Position numbers and translations under genes: made by a program
Notes under the pieces: model-generated
What the model was told of the DNA's origin: nothing
Seen by the model: only the letters and a program-made list of their open reading frames with translations
Database searches by the model: none
Assembly (NCBI GenBank): GCA_031761405.1
Contig: JASEVX010000370.1
Location: forward strand, 62,001-126,000
Direction of reading: 5' to 3'
From: Serripes groenlandicus
Taxonomy: Eukaryota; Mollusca; Bivalvia; Cardiida; Cardiidae
DNA: 64,000 bases
Part shown: positions 36,641 through 48,926 of the stretch, one piece after another
How positions within the stretch are numbered: position 1 is the stretch's first letter
Layout: each line of letters opens with the position of its first letter

Positions 36641-37185
36641 CAGTATATTTTGTTTGGTTTGAATTCTTCAATATTTAGTTGAGATACTGTATGATTGGTT
36701 TTCTTTACCTTTCGTTTCTGTAAAGAACTCTAGTCTTGCAACCAGTTATTTGAAATATCTTTTATTACTATTTTTTGCTTTGCAATTGTGTTACTGTTCT
36801 TTCCCAAAAAGGACGTAAATCGCTGTTGCGAAGCGAAATCTTTGTATGAAACACGCTCCAATTTAATAGCGATCAAACAATCATTGTATATAGTAAAAGA
36901 ATGATTAAGTCGTGCAATTGAATTCGGGCACGTAATTGGTATGTGTCTTGTCCTTTTTAAACTAGGAAACATACCAACGACATGAACGACTCAGTACTGT
37001 TTGTATAAATATGTTTAAAACCGGAACAGTGAAATGTTCTCACTGTGTAAATACTTTTTTTTTTCTTAACAGTGACATATAGGCCCATGGGGCCGGGTGT
37101 TATCCCGTTATTATATTTTGTTATATGTTTGTTTTCTTTTACACATGTCACTATAATAAAATATTTACTTACTTACTTACTTACT

Positions 37186-37640
37186 GTACCATTAAATAAG
37201 TATGCTGCAGATTTGTTGTTTGTGAGAATGTGATAAATATCATGGATCAGAATACTGTATTGTCCTGTAAACACGAATACTCATGTGAGCGATCCGTTAC
37301 ATCATAGATAAACTTCTTTTAGGGTTGGCAAACATTATAGAGGCAGATTTATATTCGACCGAAATAGTTTAAAAAATTAAGATAAGTGAACACGGCAATA
37401 TATATATATATATGCAATGTGTCTTTTCAAAACAATAATAACAGAATTGGATTATTTTTTAACTCAATCTATGCAGTACATACCGCCAAAGCCTTACAGA
37501 TTATGATGTCAACTTTATTATTAAACAGTAAATACGAAAGGGGAGAAAAACCCGTTTTGAATAACATTCATGGAAACGGAGAGAGTGTGCGTCATATAAG
37601 TAATTGATTAAAATATCTCACGTACGATTGAACATGCTTA
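37186..37640. other. Geneless stretch between two LINE pieces
   Basis: No coding region recognised; a short (AT)n run lies near 37400. Confidence 0.4.
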
Positions 37641-37642
37641 TA

Positions 37643-38280
37643 TAGAACAGAACAGAACTTTTATTTGGACTTAAACAAAATGTTTCTCGTCCATACATGA
37701 TTACCAGTTATTTTCAGGTCATGATAATAAAAACATCTATATTACATTAAATCATACACAAATATATAAATATATAAACATGTACATACATACATACACA
37801 TATACATACATTTATACAACCCCCCCCCCCCCCCACACACATATATACAAACAAATACTAATACTGATAATTATATTAGTATTGCTCATTATACAACATA
37901 CATTTATTTACAGAATTTGTAAGTGCAAGAGAGAATAATTAAACATTTCATGTATATAAGTAGTGTCTTCTTATCACAAGAACGCATTTAATATAACTGA
38001 TCAGGTTATTGATCGATGACTTGTCCGTAGAACATAACAATTCACACAGTTTGTGTACACTAGGTATATCAATGAAATGGTTACTTAAATATATTTTCCT
38101 AATTACTTTATATACATTACAAGTAAGAACAAGACGAATGTTTGACGCAAAGCGTCTAAGAGAAGCCGCAATATTTCGTTGCACATGTAGAAATAAGAAA
38201 AAAAGAACATTTAAATCGACAAACATTATAACAATTTAAACTGTAGTCAGTAATGCTGATATCGGTAGAAGATATATATG
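37643..38280 (-). mobile_element. LINE 3' fragment, minus strand
   Basis: On the minus strand the frame at 38226-37948 has the post-zinc-motif tail typical of these LINE ORF2s (HKLCELLCSTDKSSINNLIS), followed by a 3' UTR, AAATAAAAG and a (TTCTG)n tail at 37643-37665. The 3' UTR carries ACAT/AC-rich low complexity and a C17 run near 37820. A third distinct tail type in this window. Confidence 0.6.
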
Positions 38281-38295
38281 TAACCTGGCAGGGTC

Positions 38296-38430
38296 AATGT
38301 TTTATTGATTGATTGGGGTTTAACGCCATTTTTAACAATTTCTCAGTTATATCACGGCGGCCAGTTCACCTAGTCATGCATTTCCTGGTTTTCTCACACC
38401 AGTACTCCAAACAACAATCTTCCCAAGCAG
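38296..38430 (-). mobile_element. SINE 3' end fragment
   Basis: In minus orientation this ends GGCGTTAAACCCCAATCAAT with an (AATC)n tail (plus strand TTATTGATTGATTGGGGTTT). It includes the complement of CAGTTATATCACGGCGGCCA. Related fragments lie at 4650-5100, 7995, 32585 and 46607. Confidence 0.7.
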
Positions 38431-38609
38431 GTCAGTGTTTTAAGTGAATGAGATGATTAAGAGTTAAACTGATCATGGAAAGTGACTTATATAATACTAC
38501 AGATAAATGGACAAGAGGATATGATAAATTTCAATTTGTACCAAAAACTATTCTATGTTTTGTCAAATAATGCTGACACACAGAACATCTGTTTTTGGTT
38601 GATAGTGGC

Positions 38610-38985
38610 TAAGGGTTTAACCATTTCTCACATAAAGCAAATCTGCAGCAGATGACTTTGAAATTATTAAGTACAAAATATAAAAATATATCTCTGTAAA
38701 TGATCGTATGATAATTGAAAAGTGTTGACATTATTGTGACAAATGTAGATATTGCTCAATATGAGTAATTTCTCATTTTGCCACAACGATTTCAATGATG
38801 TTTAACTTGACAGACTTTGAAATAATAAAATGCAAAACAAAGAAAAACTCCATCAATGATAGTAAGAGTTTAAAGTATTGTGGCAAATGGAGCAATTGAA
38901 AATCAAAGTGGACAACAATAACGTGAACTCTTGTCGTGATTAGCATTCAGAAATTATTGTCGTATGTGGGAAAGGGTTAATTGTC
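38610..38985. mobile_element. Fold-back MITE family 1, composite copy
   Basis: Left TTTAACCATTTCTCACATAA and AATCTGCAGCAGATGACTTT; centre GATATTGCTCAATATGAGTA and ATTTTGCCACAACGATTTCA; right CGTATGTGGGAAAGGGTTAA. Longer than other copies because an internal segment is repeated, possibly two insertions. Confidence 0.65.
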
Positions 38986-38989
38986 CAAA

Positions 38990-40019
38990 ACTGTCCATTA
39001 TGTCTTATTTGCATCTCATTCCTTTTTATTTTAATTATGAGATATATAATATATTATGATTATCGGTATACCCACCAATTAATTTGGATTATCCACACAT
39101 AAGTTAACACATTCGGAAAATCTATTACACTTTAGTGTCCCAAGTTTGTCGTGTGAAGGATTTGTACCACACCATACGAAAAGGGGGAAAACATTGCGAG
39201 GCAGATATCAGTCTGATCATGAATTGTTGTCTTTGCTTTTTAGTCGTGAATCGCACTGTAAGCCTCTTGAGACGATTCCAAAAACCTACCACACAAAAAT
39301 GCAAATTTATCTTATTATGCAATTAACACTAAAACTATCAAAATGCGGAATTTGTGCTGACGCGGTTCTTTTAATTCGAATCCCACGCGCTATGACGTAG
39401 CCATTTCCCATATAGGCTCTCCCAAATTTCGGTGTTAAAATTTGTGACCATTTGTGTTTGTGAAATTGGACGATTTCATTTGGATTATAAGGGATTTTTA
39501 TGCAGGTTTGTGCGAGATATTTGGATTATTAGGGATTTCTATGCAGATTTGTGAGAAATTATTTTACAATTTATTCTTTAACAAACAAATAAACCTTTTG
39601 AAAGTTTGGTCAAATATAAAAAAAAAATGAATTTACCCTTTTATTGAACACGTCGACCAGACGCGTTTGTAGCAGACGACTTTTTGAAAAACATCGTGAC
39701 TAAAGGAGACATTGCTCAAAATTAGCAATTTCTCCATTTGTCATAATTTTTTCAACTGTTTTCAATGATTATACTTTATAGAATTTTCTAATTTCTGATG
39801 TTTTTTTACACATATCAAGGTCGGTTTTTGTTTACCTTCCATGGTCACGCGATGTACGAATTGTAGGTTGGCTCATATTATACTGAACATGAAAGTCAGA
39901 TTTTTAAAAACAAAGCAAATGAAAAGTTCGGATGATTGAAACATTGAGATGCCATCTATGTGAAATTAGGAACAAAATGAAAATCTATAAATAGACTATA
40001 GATGAATGTATGGTTTAAT
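38990..40019. other. Geneless stretch with a MITE fragment
   Basis: A family 1 fragment lies at about 39650-39780 (GTAGCAGACGAC, ACATTGCTCAAAATTAGCAA, TTTCTCCATTTGTCATAA). The frames at 39125-39400 match nothing recognised. Confidence 0.45.
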
Positions 40020-40152
40020 CGAGATTGGTTTTAAACGCGTTGGTGAATACGATCTAAATCTAAATTATCGGTAATCCTAAAAGTTAACTTAATATTAAGA
40101 TTCAGCTTTAGTCAACAGTCTAAATTGAAAAGTTTGGTGAATACGGGCCGTG
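40020..40152. repeat. Dispersed repeat, second copy
   Basis: ACGCGTTGGTGAATACG at the left and TTGGTGAATACGGGCCGTGG at the right, as at 21830-22014, around AAATCTAAATTATCG. Confidence 0.6.
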
Positions 40153-40439
40153 GCTTTTTCATCTAATTACTGCGTAATTACATTTAGTGCGAACCTCTTT
40201 GTTTTTTATGGTTCCCGGTTTAACATACTATCGAACGCATGAGGCAGGTAACCAATTCAGTTTATACTGTTTAGACTAGATGCAGTATGAATTTCGCTTA
40301 AATAAAAATGTACATACATTCAATTAATATACTGGCCTTTGTCTTTTGTTTTAGGATGTTTTAACAGTCATTACCTTAAATTAATGTACTTAGTAAGGAC
40401 AAAGAGAAATCACGATATGTAGTTACCCTGGCAGGTCTA

Positions 40440-40740
40440 AATATTCTCCTTGTCCGAAATTTCTAAGCATCCCTACAGGAAGCCGCCCCCGCCTCCTGGC
40501 GGCTTCCAATAAAATGAAATTCATCTTCTATGTCGCCATTATTACATATTTTACAAAGTCGTTGGTTTCTCCCCACCCTGCCTGTCCCATATCGACCAGT
40601 CTGTATGTGTAGATTATGAGCAGATAGGCGAATTTGCACAATTACTTTCCTGTCTGATTTCAAACTTATCAAATCTAAGTAGTGCTCGTGTATGTGACCG
40701 TCCGTGCGATAAGGTTCACGTTTGGTTTTGTGAAGAGTGT
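40440..40740 (-). mobile_element. LINE ORF2 C-terminal fragment with hairpin insertion
   Basis: The minus-strand frame at 40672-40463 has IRLSAHNLHIQTGRYGTGR and CKICNNGDIEDEFHFI, the same C-x2-C-x9-H motif as in the other LINEs, but the final Cys is lost. The frame runs into a GC-rich palindrome at 40479-40509 (GGAAGCCGCC and GGCGGCTTCC arms). LINE-like coding seems to resume after it. Confidence 0.72.
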
Positions 40741-40999
40741 AGATTCAGATCAGCCAGTGCATCGGCACAGTCTGTTAAATATCTACTCTGTTCAAATATT
40801 ACTTACACGAGGGTAATATAAGTTTTTGTCAAATTGTATAGATTATGATAAGATGTAAAGGCGATCCGAACCTACACTGCTCAGAAATGCAAACGTGTAC
40901 CTTTTCCCGTGAAAACAAATTGAAGAAATATTATGTGAAAGTCATTTACATAGAATACTCTTCAATAAAAGTATTTTAGACTAAGACGTGTTACAAAAA

Positions 41000-41990
41000 C
41001 GTGAAAAGTGAAGTCGCAATATAAACTGAAATATTTCCATAACAGTTCGCTGCATTTCGAATTGTATATATTTTACAAATACATGAAAAGTGAAGTCTTA
41101 AAAGTTAGCTGCCCTGCCAAATGTATATATTTACAAATACGTGAAAAGGGAAGTCGCAGTATTAAATATAACATTTCCTTCAAATTTAGCCCCTTTCAAT
41201 TGTATATATTTACAAAACGTGAAAAGTGAAGTCGCAATATAAACTGAAATAAATATTTCCTTAACACCGTTTGCTGCATTTCGAATTGTATATATTTTAC
41301 AAATACATGAAAAGTGAAGTGTTAAAAGTTAGCTGCCCTGCCAAATGTATATATTTACAAATACGTGAAAAGAGAAGTCGCAATATTACATGTAACATTT
41401 CCTTAAAATTTAGCCCATTTCTAATTGTATATATTTACAAAACGTGAAAAGTGAAGTCGCAATATAAACTGAAATAAATATTTCCTTAACACCGTTTGCT
41501 GCATTTCGAATTGTATATATTTTACAAATACATGAAAAGTGAAGTGTTAAAAGTTAGCTGCCCTGCCAAATGTATATATTTACAAATACGTGAAAAGGGA
41601 AGTCGCAATATTACATGTAACATTTCCTTAAAATTTAGCCCATTTCTAATTGTATATATTTACAAATACGTGAAGTCTTAAAAGTTAGCTGCCTTTCAAA
41701 TTGTACGTGAAAAGTGAAGTCGCAATATGAAATGTAGCATCTCTTTAACAGTTAACTGCAGAAGTCGCAAGTTCGGTGCCTTTCCTAAATGGTATTCTAA
41801 CAAAAGGTAACGGGATAAAATGCAACGAATGATAAGCAACATAGTTTTGCCCTGATAGCAATATTAAATATAACATAATATAACATGTCCTTAGAAATTA
41901 ACTGCCATCTAATTGTATATGTATTTATATTTACATATACGTGAAAGTAGTGTCGCAATATTAAATATAACATTATATAACATGTCCTTT
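41000..41990. repeat. About 230-bp tandem repeat, three copies plus degenerate tail
   Basis: Units contain CATGAAAAGTGAAGT, AAAAGTTAGCTGCCCTGCCA, AATGTATATATTTACAAATA, CGTGAAAAG(G/A)GAAGTCGCA and AACATTTCCTT. Starts lie near 41010, 41220 and 41450; decayed units continue to about 41990. The open frames here are by-products. Confidence 0.9.
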
Positions 41991-43140
41991 ACAGTTACTC
42001 TCTATACATCACATCACATATCTTTACATTAAGGTTTGCAAAGCTATTTCCCCCCTAAAATTATAGTTAGTATGTTAGGTTCGGTATCATTGGATAAACC
42101 AGGAAAACAATATAATGTTCAAACTAAAGGTCAAAAGTTATAACTTACCAAATTCTCGAAGTTCACCAATACAACTTCTATCCTTTTTGCGCACCACTCT
42201 TTCCCCGTAATATAATATGTTAGATACGTCCGAACTGTATGTAAGTCAATGGCGAAATGATGGGCTCAAACGACTATGCAGTCTTTACAAACAACAATCA
42301 CGTGATATTGCGCATAGATACGTATAATACTTCGTAACGATAGGCGGTTAACATTATAACGTAAGTTATTACCTTATAAGGTAATGATAAAATGTACAAA
42401 TATCCAGTGCTATAATAAGAAGTAACCCGATAAGGTATGTTAGGATCGTCTCCTTTGAAAACGTCTCAAAAACCTTTTTGTTCAAGTTTGAATACATCCT
42501 TTACCACAAACTTTTTCATTAGATTTTACTGATGTTTTCAACAATAGTTTAGTCACATACAGTTAAGACCAGCATGACAGAGCCACTATGATTGTATTGT
42601 GATTGGAGCATTGAATGGTTGCAAAACATTTATCCATATTTTATTGACGAAATTTATCTATCGATTTTTGGGCCTATTTTATTTACAAAGTAATTTGTTA
42701 ACATCAAACATTGATTCATATGGCAGTTAAAGACAAATATGGTATGAACATCAATATATGTTCATTTTGAAGAAAAGAGTATATAACAAGTATATTCGAT
42801 AGAGCAATCGAGTGAACAGTACGGCGCTCGTTGAAACCACTGAAAACATCGATCAAAACGACAATTTCGGAAAAGCGAGAAAGATACGGAATTCGATACC
42901 AAGAATTTCAGCAAACAAAAGATTTGATGAATGAATTAAAATAATGTTTTTAAAATTCATCTACTGCAGAGTTGTCAGAAAGTCCCTGTTAGTAAAGGGT
43001 AAAGAGATGTGTGTATTACATTTAAAGAGATTTCTCATATTTTTGCAAAGTCCACTGTTGAAGAAAAGGAGTATATGGGAACAGGTTAAAACAAGACAAA
43101 AATAGAACAACTAAAACAAACAGATATCTTCCGTTTCAAC
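41991..43140. other. Geneless stretch with palindrome
   Basis: TTACCTTATAAGGTAA, a perfect 16-bp palindrome, lies at 42369-42384. Otherwise nothing recognised. Confidence 0.4.
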
Positions 43141-43394
43141 ATATCGAGGGCTTGGCGTGAAACGGTTGTAACTAAAAATCTATTTTGAAAACCCTGGTTT
43201 GGGGGCAATTTTGACCCCTTTGTAAACAATGCCAATTTAGGTGCCGTTGCTCAGAATGAGCAATGGCACCTAAATTTCCATTGTTTTCAAAGAAAAATGA
43301 TTTAACACATTACAAGATTTTATGGCGAGGTGATTAACCTTGGTAAAAAAATACACATTTTAGTTACAACTGTTTCACGCTAAGCCCTCGATAT
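43141..43394. mobile_element. Fold-back MITE, family 4, with internal hairpin
   Basis: Termini ATATCGAGGGCTTGGCGTGA and its near-complement ending AAGCCCTCGATAT; TIR about 37 bp. Inside, 43234-43276 folds into a 20-bp stem with one mismatch and a three-base loop (AATTTAGGTGCC... ...GGCACCTAAATT). No coding capacity. Confidence 0.85.
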
Positions 43395-43925
43395 CTATAA
43401 GAGCTAATTCGGCTTTTTAAAGCATATCTTCATCGGCTACAACTTTGTCGTGAAGTAAAGAATTTACCTTGTATGACTGAAAGGATTGTAAATGTCATTT
43501 TTGATACATCAAGGATATAATTATGTGTCATGAGCGATAGACACTATCTGAAAAGAAGAAATTGTAGAATTTCCGCAAAATTATCTTTTTTCCCACAATG
43601 TTACAATATCTTTCTTTACCGGCTTCCTTCTTTTAACCAAACGCATGCAGTTAACTCTGCATTTTTGTTGAAAAGGGAAAGGCAATATATTCACATCTCA
43701 ATAAGCTGTTTTGCTAAAATTGGTAAGTTATACATAAAGTAAATTCCCAGAGTAACCTTAAACACGATTTGTATTCAACATGCGATCTATGTAATATAGA
43801 CGCCCCCCGTATTTCAGACTGCCATATTAAATCAAACACTATAATACAGACTTCACAAACAAACCGATATAACGCCACAAAGACGACTCCATATATCTTG
43901 GAGACCGGGCGGTCTTGTCTTTATA
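43395..43925. other. Geneless stretch
   Basis: Short frames only; nothing recognised. Confidence 0.35.
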
Positions 43926-43929
43926 TGTC

Positions 43930-44115
43930 AAGCCCGGTAGCTCAGTCGGTTGCGATGCGGGCTTCAATACAGTAGTTGTGAGTTCGAACCCCAGCTCGGC
44001 CAACATTCTTTCCGACGTTGACAAAAGTCACTGTGACAAGCGTCATCCATCAATGGACTTAAAGTCGTAGGTGTTACCATGGTGCGGCCCCTTTATCAAC
44101 GGGCGTATTAAAAGT
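43930..44115 (+). mobile_element. tRNA-derived SINE, plus strand
   Basis: Head GCCCGGTAGCTCAGTCGGTT (A box) with B box GAGTTCGAACCCC at 43980-43992, then AACATTCTTTCCGACGTT at 44002-44019, identical to the body of the copy at 14780-14970. The acceptor stem pairs poorly, which favours a SINE over a functional tRNA gene. Confidence 0.82.
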
Positions 44116-44119
44116 GGGA

Positions 44120-44877
44120 TGAACACGCATGCTAGAATTATAGTCAGCGTGCACTTTACACCTGTGCATTTGCTGAATACAACCTATCAACACGTTAAGT
44201 TTGAAATTAATACATTTGAAAATAATCGAGAAATTTGCTGAACAAGAAATCATGAAACAAAGAGATAACTCTAAAAATAGGCATATTGGAATGATTACAA
44301 TCTTCTAACAACTCCAACAAAAGGCGTGCTATCGTTATTGTTCGTGTGCACTACACTTGATTGCGCTTGAAGGCACTCAGTCAACATGTATATGAGCCGT
44401 TCCACGAGAAAATCAACACTATGGACTCTGCATAATGTATCGACATATACATGTTCTCTATTATATGAGTTAGACAATTTCAATACAGTCTCTTTGAACA
44501 CTAATGAACATAGAAATGCACTTTCTTGAGCATACCATACAAACAAAGCCTCTGAAATTTCTTTATAGTTTATTTGTACCCAAAATGCATAAAAACATAG
44601 AAACATAGAAACACGTTTTCTTGAGCACACAATACTAACTAAGACGTCCGTGACATTTATATATAGGTGGGTTTTTTTCAAGCATACAAACATACGAAAA
44701 CATTAAGACTTGAATGAAAGCTTGAATGTTCCCTACTTGCTGCTCTTTAATTTTAAATGTATACGAGGCGTGTTTCACAGATGCATTCTACTGGCTAGTA
44801 TTTGTCTTTTTCTGATGACAACATTATGACAGCGCACCGAGTTAACTTTAGCATACTATATTTGATACCGCCTGTTT
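44120..44877. other. Geneless stretch with MITE family 2 end
   Basis: TATGAGCCGTTCCACGAGAA and AATCAACACTATGGACTCTG at about 44391-44430 are one end of the family 2 MITE; no partner end nearby. The 132-codon minus-strand frame at 44295-44693 overlaps it and is probably spurious. Confidence 0.45.
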
Positions 44878-45066
44878 TTATGAATAAATTCGACAAGACC
44901 CATGTCGTTTTGAAAGCAAACCTTCTGCCCAGTCTGGATTACTTGACCCTACCACTTTGTTACGGCACTTTTTGAATATAAAGTACGCGGAGAACCAGAC
45001 TAAACTTTTGTTCAGTGTCCACAAATACAGTGTAGGTTTCGTAGCCGGTGCAAGTTTCGCTGCCAT
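44878..45066 (-). CDS. Small ORF of unknown function, possible first exon
   Basis: Minus-strand frame with ATG at 45066 (MAAKLAPATKPTLYLWTLNK), then a hydrophobic stretch LVWFSAYFIF and the basic segment KKCRNK. It may be a 62-residue protein, or an exon ending at the donor-like GTG|GTAGGG near 44955. It lies about 250 bp downstream, in minus orientation, of paired NRF1-like sites. The family is not recognised; coding status is uncertain. Confidence 0.27.
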   Translation of the reverse strand: MAAKLAPATKPTLYLWTLNKSLVWFSAYFIFKKCRNKVVGSSNPDWAEGLLSKRHGSCRIYS

Positions 45067-45314
45067 GTACTTCTGTTTGTAACTCAAAGTACAGATATAG
45101 AGATTGAACCTAGTTTGTGTTTAGATTTCCCATTCAGATTTATTCTGATTATTAAAAGACATGCAAGGATAATTAAACAGCTAATCTGCATTAGGTACAT
45201 GTATAGCTAATACCTTGATAAGTGATAACTTAAAAAGCTGTTGTTATTGCGCGGGTGCCTCAGCACTAGTGCATAAATTGGTTGTGAAAAAACTGTCACT
45301 GGTGCAATGGGCTT

Positions 45315-45353
45315 GCGCATGCGCCGTGTTAATCGTCTTGATCGCGCATGCGC
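45315..45353. promoter_or_regulatory. Paired NRF1-like palindromes
   Basis: GCGCATGCGC occurs twice, at 45315-45324 and 45344-45353, 29 bp apart. This is the core of the NRF1 consensus, which marks CpG-type and often bidirectional promoters in animals. The flanks are AT-rich, so the pair stands out. A 9-bp inverted repeat (AGACTGGTC / GACCAGTCT) follows at 45401-45446. Confidence 0.45.
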
Positions 45354-45508
45354 CGTATTTTACCGTCAGCTCTCGGATATTTCCGTAGCAGTTCTTCACT
45401 AGACTGGTCCTCGTTCATGTTTGCGATAGAAGATTAAGACCAGTCTATTTATATGCGAGTAGTTTTTTTATAATTAAAATGTAAATTAAAACCATAGTGT
45501 AACGTGTA

Positions 45509-45571
45509 CCGGCGTTAAGCAATCGCGGGTCACCCATCCAGGCACTAACCGCGAGGAACGTTGCTTAACTT
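45509..45571 (-). ncRNA. 5S rRNA-like internal control region (pseudogene or SINE part)
   Basis: On the minus strand AAGTTAAGCAACGTTCC is followed by CGGTTAGTGCCTGGATGGG and TGACC, in the order and spacing of the 5S internal promoter (A box, intermediate element, C box). The rest of 5S rRNA (5' third and 3' end) is not recognisable, so this is not a normal 5S gene. Outer arms GTTAAGCAA and TTGCTTAAC are inverted repeats. It could be a 5S-derived SINE head or a diverged relic. Confidence 0.5.
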
Positions 45572-45609
45572 TACGAAAAGGTCAACCATTCTACCAACGT
45601 CGCTATAAA

Positions 45610-46600
45610 AGCAGGCTTCCACTTTTAACATAACCTGAACCTTTTCGTTTTAACTATTGTTTCTATTAGCTTTCTGTATCTCTTTTTCGCAACTCTTACT
45701 AACATTCTTGTAGCTTGACGCGCAACTGTCTAGATCCCCACTGGGGGTTTGACATTAGAGGCAGATACATAGATAGCCCCACGAGTTATGAGGCGACAAA
45801 TAAATCACATGCTTTTAATTTTATACGTGATCTATAAAAGCCGACAGCATCAAATTTGCAACAAGTTTCGATCTAAGCCAATCTTGGAATGAATACTTAA
45901 GTATATAGGAAGAATGCAGTTAACATTAAATATAATGATATAACATGAATGCATTTTGTTTACATCAACTTTTAATTCAACAGGTCAATACCTCGAAGAA
46001 ATGTATCGATTCATTTCAGCGGTCCTGTAAATTGACCGATTTTTTGTTTGCTACTTGCAAACACAGGACTGATATACAGTGACTGCGTCGTGCATAACAA
46101 AACAAATGATGGGAGACTTTCAAGACAACACTCTTTCCTTTCCAATGTTGGCCATTTATACTGGTGCATTTACCACTTACAATGCACTCTTATTTGTGTA
46201 TGACCCTGCACTGTTCGATTGTTAGGCCCAGAAGCTTTACGTTTATTTAACCGTGCGGCTGCTTCGATGTGGGGATTTTATCAGATGACAATACGTAGGA
46301 CAGCAACAACATCTGATGTTAGTTAAACAGTCATTTGATGTTAAATTTGTTTCCAAAAAATATCTCAAATGAAAATTCGTATTTGATCTTTCTCCGACTT
46401 AGTTTCAAATGATACTCAATTCGCTTTGATTCTTTACTTATTGAAATAAGTAATTGACGTCTGCACTTGTTGTTACCGTTTGACTGCTGGAATAGTGTAC
46501 ATTTCAGCCATCAGTAAAGAGCAAAGTCAGCTTGCGTAATCTCGCCACCTGACCAGGATCTAATGGTGGCTAGTAAACGCAGCATTTTCCTTTGCTTTCT
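45610..46600. other. Geneless stretch
   Basis: Nothing recognised. Confidence 0.4.
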
Positions 46601-46606
46601 TTGTTA

Positions 46607-46665
46607 ATTTATATGGTGTTTTAAGCCGCTTTCAACACCTTTTCAGTTATATCATGACATGTCCT
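46607..46665 (-). repeat. SINE 3' fragment leading into microsatellite
   Basis: GTGTTTTAAGCCGCTTTCAA and TTTTCAGTTATATCATGACA resemble the SINE segment at 38300-38350. The CT microsatellite begins directly afterwards. Confidence 0.5.
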
Positions 46666-46666
46666 G

Positions 46667-47450
<784 letters not shown>

Positions 47451-47469
47451 CTTACGATTAATGTTTAAG

Positions 47470-48726
47470 ACCAACGTTAAGCTCTCGACGTATATTCATC
47501 TTAACGAAATCTCTCCAAAAAGTTATTGGAAGTTGAAAATATAGATTATATAGGGCAAAAATGTTGTGGAGACATTTGCCATATTTATCTCAGTTGTCCC
47601 AAGACGTTATGGGGACATGTATTATCTCACATTTTTAATCTCTATTTGTCCTCAAATATGTACATAAAGCCGTCGAAGTATAGTGCCTCATTACCTTCAT
47701 CTTAAAAAACTCTCTCCAAGACGTTATTTGAAGTTGCAAAGATATAGATTATAGAAGGCAAAAATGTTGTGAGGATATTTGCCATATTTATCTCAGTTGT
47801 ACCCAGACTTAATCGGGACATGTATTCTCTCACATCTTTAATCTCTATTTGTCCTCAGACAGAATAGGGACATTTCCTATCTCACTCGATTTGAACGAAT
47901 GTGTGAACAAAAAGTCGTCGAAGTATAGTGCTGTGTTACCTCCATATTAACGAAATCTTTCCAAAACCTTATTTGCATTTGCAAAGATATAGATTATAGA
48001 AGGCAAAAATGTTATGGGGACATTTGCCATATTTATCTCAGTTGTCCCCAGACGTTATGGGGACATGTATTATCTCAACTTTGTAATCTCTATTTGTCCT
48101 CACACAGTATGGGACATTTCCTATCTCACTTGATTTGAACGAATGTGTGAACACAAAGCTCTCAACATATATTCTTCATTACTTTCATCTTAACGAAATC
48201 CAAAAAGTTATTTGCAGTAGCAAAGAAATTGATAATATATCGCAAAGACTGTTGCGGGGATATTTGCAGTATTCATCTCATTTGTCCCCAGACTTAATGG
48301 GGACATCTGATATCTCAAATTGTTAATCCTTACTTTGTCCTCAAACAGTATGAGCACATTCAAAGTAAAGTCGAAGTATAGTGCTTCATTACCTTCATCT
48401 TAACGAACTCTCTCCAAAAAGTTGTTTGCAGTAGCAAAGATATTGATTATATAGGGCAAAGATGCTGTGGGGACATTTGCCATATTTATCTCGTGTGTCC
48501 ACAGACTTAATGGGGACATTAATTATCTCAAAGTTTAACTTCTTTTTGTCCTCAGACAGTATAGGGACATGTTTCATCTCAAATATATAATCTCTTTTTG
48601 TCCTCAGACAGTATGGAGACATGTTTTATCTCACTTGATTTGAACAAATGTGTTTAACAAAGCTATCGAAGTATAGTTCTTCATTACCTTCATCTTAATA
48701 AACACTCTCCAAAAAGTTATTTGCAG
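47470..48726. repeat. About 245-bp satellite running into the gap
   Basis: At least six units with AAGTATAGTGCTTCATTACC, TTCATCTTAACGAAATCTC, GATATAGATTATAGAAGGCA, GGGGACATTTGCCATATTTA and TCTCAGTTGTCCCCAGAC. Unit starts lie near 47480, 47670, 47915, 48160, 48370 and 48665. GGGACAT and TGTCCTCA recur within each unit. Confidence 0.9.
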
Positions 48727-48926
48727 NNNNNNNNNNNNNNNNNNNNNNNNNNNNNNNNNNNNNNNNNNNNNNNNNNNNNNNNNNNNNNNNNNNNNNNNNN
48801 NNNNNNNNNNNNNNNNNNNNNNNNNNNNNNNNNNNNNNNNNNNNNNNNNNNNNNNNNNNNNNNNNNNNNNNNNNNNNNNNNNNNNNNNNNNNNNNNNNNN
48901 NNNNNNNNNNNNNNNNNNNNNNNNNN
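48727..48926. other. Assembly gap (200 N)
   Basis: Exactly 200 N in the satellite, so the size is probably nominal. The open frames spanning it are meaningless. Confidence 0.99.

Larger units (their letters stand above)
34617..37184 (+). mobile_element. 5'-truncated LINE, second family
   Basis: Plus-strand LINE fragment: RT and C-terminal coding region (34622-36424), then a 3' region interrupted by ATTC microsatellite, AATAAA at 37155 and a (TTAC)5 tail at 37165-37184. No endonuclease or ORF1 is present upstream, as expected for 5' truncation during target-primed reverse transcription. The tail differs from the (ATT)n tail of the 15-21 kb LINE, so the families are distinct. Confidence 0.88.

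Noticed and set aside
41008..41681. Repeated frames containing FELYIFYKYMKSEVL
   Set aside because: They arise from the 230-bp tandem repeat; the reading frame is not selectively maintained across units.
44295..44693. 132-codon minus-strand frame
   Set aside because: Overlaps a MITE end, and its composition is not protein-like.
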